From positions 62,001 to 126,000 of the forward strand of contig CAJJJM010000003.1 of the NCBI GenBank assembly GCA_905187815.1: a stretch of DNA of 64,000 nucleotides, read 5' to 3'. The translations under genes were made by a program, and so were the position numbers. The notes beneath the pieces were generated by a model, which made no database searches, had not been told where the DNA came from, and saw only the letters and a list, made by a program, of their open reading frames with translations. The stretch comes from an uncultured Methanomassiliicoccaceae archaeon (lineage in GTDB: Archaea > Thermoplasmatota > Thermoplasmata > Methanomassiliicoccales > Methanomethylophilaceae). This document shows positions 7,175-15,221 of this stretch, piece by piece (position 1 is the first letter of the stretch; each line of letters opens with the position of its first letter).

Positions 7175-10060
7175 ATGGCCAACGACTACGGAACAATGGA
7201 AGCCAAATGGCAGGCCCGCTGGGCCGAGGCCGGTCTGGACAGATCCGAGAGGGACGAGTCCAAGCCCAAGTTCATGATCATCTTCGCATACCCCGGTGTG
7301 ACGGGATACCTGCATGTCGGTCACCTCCGCGGCTACACCTATGTGGACGCGATCAACAGGTACAAGCGCATGACAGGATACAATGTGCTCTTCCCTGTGG
7401 GCACCCATGCCACTGGTAACGGTGGGATCTCACTCTTCAACAGGATCTCCCGCGGCGATGAGGCCACCATCGACTACCTCAAGAGGAACGGCTGCACAGA
7501 CGAGGAGCTCGCGTCCCTCAAGGATCCGATGTCCGTCGTCGAGTTCTTCAACAAGGTCTATGTCAACGATTACTGGAAGAGGTTCGGCTTCCTCGCCGAC
7601 TGGAGGAGGTTCACATGCACCCTCTATCCCGACTACGGCAAGTTCATCCAGTGGCAGTTCAGGAAGCTCCATGACGCCGGGCTGCTGATCCAGAAGCCGT
7701 ACTATGCCCCCGCCTGCCCCAGCTGCGGGCCCGTCGCGGTCGATCCCTCCGAGACGGACATCTCCAAGGGCGGAAGGGCGGAGACTCAGGAGTACACCCT
7801 CCTGAAGTTCAGGCACGGCGACGAGTTCCTCATCGCCGCCACCCTCAGGCCCGAGACCGTGTACGGCCAGGTGTGCTTCTGGGTCAACCCCGAGGTCGAA
7901 TACAGGAGGATAAGGAAGGACGGTGAGGTCTGGATCGTCTCCCCGCAGGCGTCCGAGAAGCTGCAGCTCCAGAAGGACGGCATCGAGGAGATCGGAACGA
8001 TCCCCGGAGCCGAGATGATCGGATGGATGTGCGAGGCTCCCATGATCCACAGGGAGATCCCCGTGTTCCCCGCCACGTTCTGCGACCCCGACGTGGGTAC
8101 CGGCCTCGTCACCTCAGTCCCGTCGGACGCTCCAGACGACTGGATCTCCCTCGAGGCTGTGAAGAAGGATCCCGCCCTCAAGGACAGGTACGGACTCTCG
8201 CAGGAGCTCATCGATTCGGTGGTGCCCATATCCATCATCGAGATGAAGGGCTATGGGGACTTCCCCGCGAAGGACATGATCGACAAGCTGGGCATCAAGC
8301 AGCCCGGCGACCCCAAGCTGGTCGAGGCCAAGAAGCAGGTCTACAAGGACGGCTACCACATGGGCCGCATGAAGGCGGTCTGCGGCGAGTACGCCGGACT
8401 CCGCGTCGAGGAGGCCAAGGACAAGATGCGCCAGGCGATGATTGACGCAGGGGAGGCCGAGCCTTTCTACGACCTCACCGAGGAGGTCGTGTGCAGGTGC
8501 GGACGCAGGGTCCACATCAGGAGGATCGACGACCAGTGGTTCATCAACTACGCCGACAAGGATCTGACCGAGAGGACCTCCGAGCACTGCAGGACCATGG
8601 ACATCAACCCGCCGGAGTACGCGGACAACGTCCACGGGGTCCTCGACTGGTTCAGGGAGAGGGCATGCGTCAGGCTGGGCAACTGGCTCGGCACCAGGTT
8701 CCCGTACGACGACAAGTGGATCATCGAGGCCATCTCGGACTCCACCCTGTACCCCATCTACTACACAATATCGCTTTACGCCAACTCCCATCAGATCGAG
8801 CCCGAGCAGATGACCGAGGAGTTCTTCGACTACGTGCTCCTCGGCAAGGGTGTGCCCTCCGACGTCGCAGCGTCCACCGGCATCGCCCAGGACCTCATCG
8901 AGAGGATGAGGGCGGACGTGTTGTACTGGTACCCCCTGGACATCAACCTCGGTGGAAAGGAGCACATGACAGTCCACTTCCCCGCGTTCCTGTTCAACCA
9001 CGTGGCCATCCTCCCCCAGGAGATGTGGCCCCGCGGCATCACCGTCAACTGGTACATCACCGGGAAGAACAGCGACAAGATCTCCAAGTCCAAGGGAGGT
9101 GCGCAGCCCATCCCAGGTGCCGCAGCCAAGTTCGGCGTCGATGCGATGAGGCTGTACTATGCCCATGTCGCATCCATGTTCGTGGATGTCGAGTGGAGCG
9201 AGGACACAGTGATGACCTACAGGCAGAGGGTCGACAGGATCTTCGGGGCCGTCCAGGACCTCATCGCATCTGAGTCCGATTCCCCCAAGGGCGAGATGGA
9301 CGCATGGCTCATGTCCAGGTTCAACACGCATCTAAACGAGATCAGGGCCGCGATGGAGAAGTACGACCTCAGGCAGATGACCACCACGGTCTACTTCGAC
9401 ATGTACAACGACATCAAGTGGTACTCCAGAAGGGGAGGCAGCAACGCCGAGACCATCCGCGCAGCCCTGAAGATCTGGATCCAGGCCATGATGCCCGTCA
9501 CCCCCCACACTGCCGAGGAGCTGTGGGAGTCGGCCGGGTTCGAGGGCCTCGTCTCCGCATGCCAGCTGCCGGACGCCGATCCCGAGGCGATCTCCGCCTC
9601 GTCCGAGTACGGAGAGAACCTCATCCGCGACGTGATGTCCGACATCACCGAGATCAGGAAGATCGCGAAGATGGAGCCCACCAGGATCGTCTTCTACACC
9701 TCCGCCGAGTGGAAGAGGGAGGTCATGAGGAAGGGTGCGGCGATGCTCGCCGAGGGCGGCCTCACCGTCCCGGCGCTCACAAAGGCCTGCATGTCCGACG
9801 AATCCATAAAGAGGAACGGCAAGGCCGCGCAGGAGCTGGCCAAGAAGGTCGCCATCGAGTTCTCCAGGTCCTCCCCGGAGTCCAAGAGGCCGCTGTACGA
9901 GACCGACGAGTTCTTGCTGCTCTCTTCTGCCAAGGGATTCCTGGCCGAGGAGACCGGACTCGAGGTGGAGGTGCTCTCCGCCGATGCCGAGGGCGTCTAC
10001 GACCCGCAGAACAAGGCCAGGGCCGCCGCGCCCGGAAGGCCCGCCATCCTGCTGGAGTGA
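7175..10060 (+). CDS. leuS: Leucyl-tRNA synthetase (archaeal type)
   Basis: This class I synthetase charges tRNA-Leu. The 961-residue length fits archaeal/eukaryotic LeuRS. The HIGH motif appears as HVGH at 47-50, inside PGVTGYLHVGHLRGYTYVD, and the KMSKS motif as KISKS at 635-639. The CP1 editing domain lies between (about 200-450), and DWFRERACVRLGNWLGT is typical of the family. The ATG is preceded by AAAGGGAT. It begins an operon with a nitroreductase and a GNAT protein, and its promoter shares short palindromes with the RHH/FtsZ-like locus. Confidence 0.97.
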   Translation: MANDYGTMEAKWQARWAEAGLDRSERDESKPKFMIIFAYPGVTGYLHVGHLRGYTYVDAINRYKRMTGYNVLFPVGTHATGNGGISLFNRISRGDEATIDYLKRNGCTDEELASLKDPMSVVEFFNKVYVNDYWKRFGFLADWRRFTCTLYPDYGKFIQWQFRKLHDAGLLIQKPYYAPACPSCGPVAVDPSETDISKGGRAETQEYTLLKFRHGDEFLIAATLRPETVYGQVCFWVNPEVEYRRIRKDGEVWIVSPQASEKLQLQKDGIEEIGTIPGAEMIGWMCEAPMIHREIPVFPATFCDPDVGTGLVTSVPSDAPDDWISLEAVKKDPALKDRYGLSQELIDSVVPISIIEMKGYGDFPAKDMIDKLGIKQPGDPKLVEAKKQVYKDGYHMGRMKAVCGEYAGLRVEEAKDKMRQAMIDAGEAEPFYDLTEEVVCRCGRRVHIRRIDDQWFINYADKDLTERTSEHCRTMDINPPEYADNVHGVLDWFRERACVRLGNWLGTRFPYDDKWIIEAISDSTLYPIYYTISLYANSHQIEPEQMTEEFFDYVLLGKGVPSDVAASTGIAQDLIERMRADVLYWYPLDINLGGKEHMTVHFPAFLFNHVAILPQEMWPRGITVNWYITGKNSDKISKSKGGAQPIPGAAAKFGVDAMRLYYAHVASMFVDVEWSEDTVMTYRQRVDRIFGAVQDLIASESDSPKGEMDAWLMSRFNTHLNEIRAAMEKYDLRQMTTTVYFDMYNDIKWYSRRGGSNAETIRAALKIWIQAMMPVTPHTAEELWESAGFEGLVSACQLPDADPEAISASSEYGENLIRDVMSDITEIRKIAKMEPTRIVFYTSAEWKREVMRKGAAMLAEGGLTVPALTKACMSDESIKRNGKAAQELAKKVAIEFSRSSPESKRPLYETDEFLLLSSAKGFLAEETGLEVEVLSADAEGVYDPQNKARAAAPGRPAILLE

Positions 10061-10064
10061 TCCT

Positions 10065-10520
10065 GTGTTCATAGACCTGGCAAGGAGCAGGAAGACCTGC
10101 AGGACCTTCAAGGAGGAGCCCCTGACCGAGGAGGAGATGGGGCTCATCATGGAGGCGGGCCGTCTGGCCCCCTCATCCAGGAAGCTGGACGACGTGCGCC
10201 TGGTCCCTGTAAGGGACGTCTCCCTCATCAGGAGGCTGGCGCTGTGCAAGCCCTCCTCCACCACGCCCCTCGAGACGGCGACCTTCGCCGTCATCGTGGC
10301 CGCAGACCCCAGGGTATGCGACGTATGGATCGAGGACGCGTCCATCGCCACCATAATGATCCAACTGGAGGCGGAGGACCTGGGTCTGGGAAGCTGTTGG
10401 GTGCAGGTCAGGCTCAGGGACTCGGATTCCGGCACTGCGGAGGAGTTCGTCATCCGTGAGGCGGGACTGGACCCGGAGTGGAAGGTCCTGTCCATAGTGG
10501 CGATCGGCAGGAAGGCATGA
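10065..10520 (+). CDS. Small nitroreductase-family flavoprotein
   Basis: The 151-residue protein starts FIDLARSRKTCRTFKEEPLTEEE and continues LIMEAGRLAPSS, the FMN-binding signature of the nitroreductase fold. DASIATIMIQLEAEDLGLGSCWVQV is the central dimer helix and strand. It is shorter than classical members (about 190-220) but matches the compact archaeal subgroup. The start is a GTG five bases after the leuS stop, with GGAG upstream inside the leuS end. The substrate cannot be deduced. Confidence 0.85.
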   Translation: MFIDLARSRKTCRTFKEEPLTEEEMGLIMEAGRLAPSSRKLDDVRLVPVRDVSLIRRLALCKPSSTTPLETATFAVIVAADPRVCDVWIEDASIATIMIQLEAEDLGLGSCWVQVRLRDSDSGTAEEFVIREAGLDPEWKVLSIVAIGRKA

Positions 10521-11035
10521 ACGGTCTGGAGCTGCTGCCCCTGGACCCCTCCGTCGAGGATGAGGCCAGGGAGCTCTACCTCTCCGCCTTCCCGGAGCGC
10601 GAGCGCATACCGTTCGACACGCTCCTACGGATGGCGGAGGGTCCAGACTGCAGGTTCCTCTGGATGTCCGTGGACGGGAGGTTCTCAGGCCTCGTCTATC
10701 TGGTGGAGTCGGAGCGTCTGGTCTTCCTCCTGTATCTGGCGGTTTCCCCCGGGTCCCGCTGCTCCGGATTGGGCTCGGACGCGGTGTGGCTCGTCAAGTG
10801 CGGATGCGGGGGAAGGAGGCTCTTCCTGAACATAGAGCCCACGGACGAGCCCGCCGAGAACATCGGCCAGAGGCTCCGCAGGACCCGTTTCTACGAGCGC
10901 AACGGCTTCTCACCACAGTGCAACTACAACACGCCGGACGGCGTCAGGTACATGCTTCTGAGCTGGGGCGGACCGGTGACGCCGGAGGAGGCCACCGACT
11001 TCTACGGGTCGCATATGTCCCTGATCTCGGAGTAA
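10517..11035 (+). CDS. GNAT-family N-acetyltransferase
   Basis: The 172-residue protein overlaps the nitroreductase gene by four bases (ATGA). YLSAFPERERIPFDTLLRM, LVYLVESERLVFLLYLAVSPGSRCSGLGSDAV and RTRFYERNGF follow the strand order of the GNAT fold. The pyrophosphate-binding loop is recognisable but lacks the usual Q/RxxGxG/A form. The acceptor is unknown. Related proteins are common in gut bacteria and methanogens. Confidence 0.75.
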   Translation: MNGLELLPLDPSVEDEARELYLSAFPERERIPFDTLLRMAEGPDCRFLWMSVDGRFSGLVYLVESERLVFLLYLAVSPGSRCSGLGSDAVWLVKCGCGGRRLFLNIEPTDEPAENIGQRLRRTRFYERNGFSPQCNYNTPDGVRYMLLSWGGPVTPEEATDFYGSHMSLISE

Positions 11036-11098
11036 ACAACGTTAAATCCTATCCATGCGATGTCGTCCCGCCGTGTCCGACGCGGAGGGGATAATCAC

Positions 11099-11563
11099 AT
11101 GATCAAGACGACATTCGACATCGGGGAAGTGGCTGACGCGGTATCGTTCTGGATACCCGGTTTCCGTTGCGGTGATGCCACGCAGAACGTCTCCGCCGGC
11201 GATCATGCGGAGTACAGACTCAGATGCACCCGCAACGAGCTCATAGACGATTTCGAAGTCGCGGTGGAGGCGGTCTCCGACACGGAGGCCAGGGTGACGG
11301 TCACAGGCATGGACGGCAGATCGGCCGAGAGGACTATGCCGCTGGGGGACGACGGGGCGCTCGGATCCATACACGGGCCGATGGTGCCGATGGCCGTCGA
11401 GGAGCTTCCGACCAGGGATGGCGGCAGGGAGTACACCGTGAGCATGTTCTCCGGGAAGAGGTCCGGGATGGCATGGGTGAGGGACGGTGTCGCCTATAGG
11501 ACGATCCACGACCATGGCGGGTACAGGCTCTGCTTCGATCTCGAGGGGAGCTTCCTTCACTGA
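11099..11563 (+). CDS. Hypothetical protein, 154 residues
   Basis: I do not recognise the family. It is a soluble acidic protein with no predicted membrane segment, rich in beta-type alternation (VAVEAVSDTEARVTVTGM, YTVSMFSGKRSGMAWV). The ATG at 11099 has GGAGGGG 8 nt upstream, a good site, so I use it rather than the upstream in-frame ATG at 11060. It lies 63 nt after the GNAT gene and ends before a hairpin at 11578-11599. It may belong to the leuS operon. Confidence 0.65.
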   Translation: MIKTTFDIGEVADAVSFWIPGFRCGDATQNVSAGDHAEYRLRCTRNELIDDFEVAVEAVSDTEARVTVTGMDGRSAERTMPLGDDGALGSIHGPMVPMAVEELPTRDGGREYTVSMFSGKRSGMAWVRDGVAYRTIHDHGGYRLCFDLEGSFLH

Positions 11564-11577
11564 TCGATCAGAGCAAT

Positions 11578-11599
11578 CCTCCCCATGTACAGTGGGAGG
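11578..11599 (+). terminator. Stem-loop after the hypothetical gene
   Basis: CCTCCC (11578-11583) pairs with GGGAGG (11594-11599) across a 10-base loop, 15 nt past the stop. The AT-rich stretch to 11806 that follows contains two CACGAATCCG words (11743 and 11776) and a TATAAATA at 11733, but no gene. Confidence 0.5.
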
Positions 11600-11806
11600 T
11601 GGACGATGGTCTCTCCCCTTCATTGGGTGACGTCGATTAAAATAGCTGTATGAACACCGCTTTTCATCATCCTTCGAGAGTCCGCCTTATGCTTCAAGCC
11701 TCAGCCAATCTTTGAGATTCCCTGGTGTTGAATATAAATAATCACGAATCCGTGTTTTATTTTCTCTAATTAATACACGAATCCGCGATTTGTCGAGAGG
11801 AGTGAA

Positions 11807-12349
11807 TCATTCCCATCTCCTGTACAGCCCGTGGTCCACGCCTATCTGGTCCAGGCATCTGCCGACGACGATGTCCACGATGTCCTCGACGGTCTTGGGT
11901 CTGGGATAGAATCCGGGATTCGCATCGACGATCCTCACGCCGAGCCTCGCCAGCTTTAGCTCGTTCTCCAGCATGATGGCGCTCTTGGGGGTCTCCCTCA
12001 CCAGGAGGATCAGCTTCCTGTCCTCCTTGATGCAGACGCTCACCGCTCTCGAGATCAGCGTGTCGGCGATGCCGTTGGCGAACTTGGCGACGGACGATTC
12101 GCTGCAGGGGGCGACGAACATCGCGTCGTACCTGAAGCTTCCAGAGGCGATGGAGGCGAACATCTGGTCGTCGTCGAAGACCTGGTCGGCCATGGCCTCC
12201 ACCTGCTCAACGGTGTAGTCGGTCTCCGCCGGGATTATCTCCCTCGCGGTCCTGGAGATGACCAGGATCCTCTCGCCCTCCAGCTCCTGGAGCAGCCTGA
12301 TCCCGTAGATGGCGCCCGATGCGCCCGTGATGGCGACGACGTATCTCAC
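11807..12349 (-). CDS. ubiX: Flavin prenyltransferase
   Basis: UbiX attaches a dimethylallyl group to FMN, making prenyl-FMN for UbiD-type decarboxylases. The 180 residues open with MRYVVAITGASGAIYGIRLL, the FMN-binding P-loop-like motif. APCSESSVAKFANGIADTLISRA and LVRETPKSAIMLENELKLARLG are the diagnostic catalytic segments. In methanogens the partner UbiD-like enzyme serves cofactor pathways; none is in the window. It is a single gene flanked by the AT-rich gap and a divergent toxin-antitoxin pair. Confidence 0.95.
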   Translation of the reverse strand: MRYVVAITGASGAIYGIRLLQELEGERILVISRTAREIIPAETDYTVEQVEAMADQVFDDDQMFASIASGSFRYDAMFVAPCSESSVAKFANGIADTLISRAVSVCIKEDRKLILLVRETPKSAIMLENELKLARLGVRIVDANPGFYPRPKTVEDIVDIVVGRCLDQIGVDHGLYRRWE

Positions 12350-12459
12350 AGGTCGTATTATCGTGAATCGGTAGAAAATGGTTCGGATGGAAATGACTTG
12401 GGATGAATCTCACGTACGTGATTAAGTATGTTTTTTTATGTCATCACTGTAGATTACAA

Positions 12460-12696
12460 TTGATACCTACCTACAACATAACAAATGCTCGTGAGAATCT
12501 GTACGCCATCGCCGATGACGTTCTGAACAACGAGCTGGTCACGATCACCACCAAGAATGGCAATCTCGTCGTGATGTCCGAGGAGGACTGGGAAGGTGTT
12601 CTGGAGACCCTCTATCTCATGAGCGATCCGGAATTCGATGAGGACGTCAGGGAAGGACTGATCATGTCCATCTCGGAACGCGAGGCATGGAATTGA
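12460..12696 (+). CDS. Phd/YefM-family antitoxin
   Basis: The sequence IPTYNITNARENLYAIADDVLNN followed by VTITTKNGNLVVMSEEDWEGVLETLYLMSDP matches the Phd/YefM antitoxin, with an N-terminal DNA-binding half and a C-terminal toxin-binding tail. I place the start at TTG 12460, because conserved family N-termini begin at this point. An in-frame ATG at 12403 would add 19 poorly conserved residues, so the start is uncertain. It overlaps the toxin gene by 10 nt, the usual coupling. Confidence 0.8.
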   Translation: MIPTYNITNARENLYAIADDVLNNELVTITTKNGNLVVMSEEDWEGVLETLYLMSDPEFDEDVREGLIMSISEREAWN

Positions 12697-12989
12697 CCTA
12701 CAAGATCACGTTCTCAAGGAAAGCTTCGAAAGTTTACCGGGAACTGGAGCGTCAGGGGTACAAGGACAAAGTCGATTCCATACTTGCGGAGCTATCAATC
12801 GATCCCATCTCTCTGCCATCCAAGAGATTGAAAGGACGTTATTCCCACCTCTACTCGCGCAGATTGAATGCCGTGGACAGAATCGTCTACTCCATCGAGG
12901 AGCAGGGGGCGGAAGGATACGACGGCGTGGTCAACGTCCTGAGGATGCGCACCCACTACGACGGCATTCTTCCGGCATTCATTTTCTGA
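12687..12989 (+). CDS. RelE/YoeB-family toxin (mRNA interferase)
   Basis: The 100-residue basic protein YKITFSRKASKVYRELERQGY, then LKGRYSHLYSRRLNAVDRIVYSIE and VNVLRMRTHYD, fits the Txe/YoeB branch of the RelE superfamily. These toxins cut mRNA at the ribosome. The conserved RRLNxxxRIVY core and a C-terminal histidine-tyrosine pair are kept, so it looks intact. It overlaps the upstream antitoxin. Confidence 0.88.
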   Translation: MELTYKITFSRKASKVYRELERQGYKDKVDSILAELSIDPISLPSKRLKGRYSHLYSRRLNAVDRIVYSIEEQGAEGYDGVVNVLRMRTHYDGILPAFIF

Positions 12990-13038
12990 TCCCGAGGCTC
13001 CGGAATTCGGACCGGCGTTCTGCACGAATGTCGTGCCA

Positions 13039-14055
13039 TCAGTCCATCGCTGAGTTGATGGCGATCTCGGCGATGTCCATCGAGTACTCGGCGACCCTCT
13101 TGACGCTTCCGGAGATGAGCTCGGCCGCCATTGCGGTCTTCTCGTCCACAGTGCCGTCCAGGTCCCCGATCTCCTTCGACCTCTCGACCAGCTTCTCGCC
13201 GCGCTCGATGCACTTGTTGGCGGTCTCCATGTTCCTGTTGGACCATGTCCCGACAGAATCGGTGAACAGGATGACGACGTCCCTTCCCGTGGACAGGATC
13301 CTGTCGTCGACCTCCGTGGGCTTCGCCTCTATGATCGGCTTGAGGTTGGATGCCAGGAGCACTGCGTGGTCCCCGATCCTCTCGATGGACCTGCTGACGC
13401 TTCCGCAGCGTGTGATCTCGCAGAGGTCCATGCCCATCCTGCGGGAGATGGTGATGTCCTTCTGGTGGATGTTCACCTGGCGTGAGATGAGCCAGTCCAG
13501 CCTGTCGACCTCCCTGTCCCTGTCGCTCATACCGTCGATGATCTTCGGGTCCTTCTGCTCGAGGGCGTCGAGGACGTCGTTGAGCATGTTCCTGACGAGG
13601 ACCTTCATCCTCTCGACGGACTTGGCGGGTTTGATCTCGCCCTGGTCCATCAGGTCCTTGATGACGATGCTGTTCTCGCTCTCCTCGAGGATCTCCAAAC
13701 CTATGGCGGTCTGGGTGAACGAGGATGCGGTGCTCGCGACCATGCTCGAGAGCTCCCCGTCGGAACGGAGCTCGATCACGTCATGGCCGGCGATGTACGC
13801 GCCGACGAGCTGCCTGTAGAGGTAGTCGCGGTCGGTGATGCCGTCAGCATCGATGATCTTGGTGGACCCGGCGATGGCCGCCTGCTCTCCACCAGGATAG
13901 ATCACCATGCTCCCGTCGGGCTGCGGCTGGAGCCCGACAGTGTCATTCTTCTTTAGGCCAACGGAGTCGGCCCAGTCTTTCGGGAGTGTGATCATGAATG
14001 ATGATCCGCCGGTAATCTGTATCCTTCTTAGGTCCACGGAGGATTGATGCACCAT
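13039..14055 (-). CDS. AbrB-PhoU fusion, phosphate uptake regulator
   Basis: The 338-residue protein begins with a SpoVT/AbrB swapped-hairpin domain (RRIQITGGSSFMITLPKDWADSVGLKKNDTV, about 9-45). Two PhoU-like helical repeats follow, each with a metal-binding signature such as RSIERIGDHAVLLASN. This architecture is the common archaeal phosphate regulator. It is divergent from pstS across a 314-nt AT-rich region, so it probably controls the pst operon and itself. A TATA-like ATATATAATA on the minus strand sits about 25 nt before the start, suggesting a leaderless transcript. A separate PhoU lies at the end of the pst operon. Confidence 0.9.
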   Translation of the reverse strand: MVHQSSVDLRRIQITGGSSFMITLPKDWADSVGLKKNDTVGLQPQPDGSMVIYPGGEQAAIAGSTKIIDADGITDRDYLYRQLVGAYIAGHDVIELRSDGELSSMVASTASSFTQTAIGLEILEESENSIVIKDLMDQGEIKPAKSVERMKVLVRNMLNDVLDALEQKDPKIIDGMSDRDREVDRLDWLISRQVNIHQKDITISRRMGMDLCEITRCGSVSRSIERIGDHAVLLASNLKPIIEAKPTEVDDRILSTGRDVVILFTDSVGTWSNRNMETANKCIERGEKLVERSKEIGDLDGTVDEKTAMAAELISGSVKRVAEYSMDIAEIAINSAMD

Positions 14056-14369
14056 AGGGATATAAAGATAATTTCAGTATTATATATGTATCTATATGTA
14101 ATATATAGAATGTCGAAACCGATGATTTGCATCAGTGATCTGCTGTCTTTCTTTGTACTATATTATTAAGAAAACCATGAATAATGATACCCATGAGTTG
14201 GATGCATCGGCGTTGAAAAACGGTGGCCAAATAATGTATCCAACAGGTTTTGTTAATCATATTTTATGTATGATTATATAGTAAATATATATCTATGGAT
14301 AAATGCATATAATATTTCGAGTAACTATATACACAGTACCAGAATACACAGAATTCGAGGTGTGATACC
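14056..14369. promoter_or_regulatory. Divergent phosphate-regulator/pst promoter region
   Basis: This AT-rich region of 314 nt has no gene. TATA candidates are ATATATAATA on the minus strand near 14080 (regulator) and AACTATATAC at 14322-14332 (pstS). Between them GTTGGATGCAT (14197-14207) and ATGTATCCAAC (14234-14244) form an inverted repeat matching at 10 of 11 positions with centres 37 bp apart, a possible operator. Several ATATAT/ATGTAT words are low-complexity. Confidence 0.5.
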
Positions 14370-15209
14370 TTGGATAACAAAGTAATCGCAGGAATTGTGG
14401 TTGTTATCATCGTCATCGCTGCCGTCGGAGTGTACTTCGGTACACAGGGCGGAGACGACGAGAGTGACAAGCCCACACTCGTTATCACCGGTTCTACCAC
14501 CGTCAACCCCATCATGATGCTGGTTGCCGAGGAGTACGACGGTGCTACCCTCCAGATTTCCGCTAGCGGATCTGGACAGGGTGCAAGCGACTGTATCAAC
14601 GGAACAAACGACATCGGAATGCTTTCCAGGGATCTGACCCAGGCTGAGCTGGATGCAGGACTCGTCGCAGAGACAATCGCCTACGACGCCGTCGCCGTCA
14701 TCGTCGATGAGGATGCTGGAGTCTCCAATCTGACTCTCGAGCAGATCGCCAAGATCTATGCTGGAGAGATCACCAACTGGAACCAGGTCGATGGAAATGA
14801 CCTTGAGATCCGTCCTATCGTCCGTGAGGATGGATCTGGAACCAGGGATTGCTTCAATGAAGCTCTTGCCACTGTCTACGATGTCGACTATGACACCATT
14901 ATGGCCGGATACAACTCCACCAACTCCAACGGAACCATGGCAAACACCGTGTCCTCCACAACTGGAGCCATCGGATATGTCGGTCTCAGCTACCTCTCCG
15001 GACTCGGAGACGGTGTCGTCGAGATCTCTGTCGACGGTGTCAAGGCTTCCGTCGAGACCACTCTGGACGAATCCTACGAGATCACCAGGTCTCTGATCCT
15101 TGTCACCAACGGTGAGCCCGATGCAGACGAGAAGGCTCTGCTCGACTACATGCTCTCCGAGGCAGGACAGGCTTTCGTCGAGGAAGAGGGATACGTCCCC
15201 GTCATCTGA
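14370..15209 (+). CDS. pstS: Phosphate-binding protein PstS
   Basis: This is the extracellular phosphate receptor of the Pst ABC importer. The 279 residues start with a short signal anchor (NKVIAGIVVVIIVIAAVGVYFG) without a lipobox. TLVITGSTTVNPIMMLVAEEY, SASGSGQGASDCINGTNDIGMLSRDLT and REDGSGTRDCFNEAL follow, which line the phosphate site. The start is TTG, with GAGGTG about 8 nt upstream. It heads the pst operon. Confidence 0.95.
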   Translation: MDNKVIAGIVVVIIVIAAVGVYFGTQGGDDESDKPTLVITGSTTVNPIMMLVAEEYDGATLQISASGSGQGASDCINGTNDIGMLSRDLTQAELDAGLVAETIAYDAVAVIVDEDAGVSNLTLEQIAKIYAGEITNWNQVDGNDLEIRPIVREDGSGTRDCFNEALATVYDVDYDTIMAGYNSTNSNGTMANTVSSTTGAIGYVGLSYLSGLGDGVVEISVDGVKASVETTLDESYEITRSLILVTNGEPDADEKALLDYMLSEAGQAFVEEEGYVPVI

Positions 15210-15221
15210 GAGGGATCCTGA

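Noticed and set aside
8114..9331. A 405-codon frame antisense to leuS
   Set aside because: It is a shadow frame; the composition (runs of V, D, G, H, L) is typical of reverse reading of high-GC codons.
12403..12459. Longer start for the antitoxin at ATG 12403
   Set aside because: The added residues are unlike the family, which begins at the IPTYNITNAR segment; retained only as an alternative.
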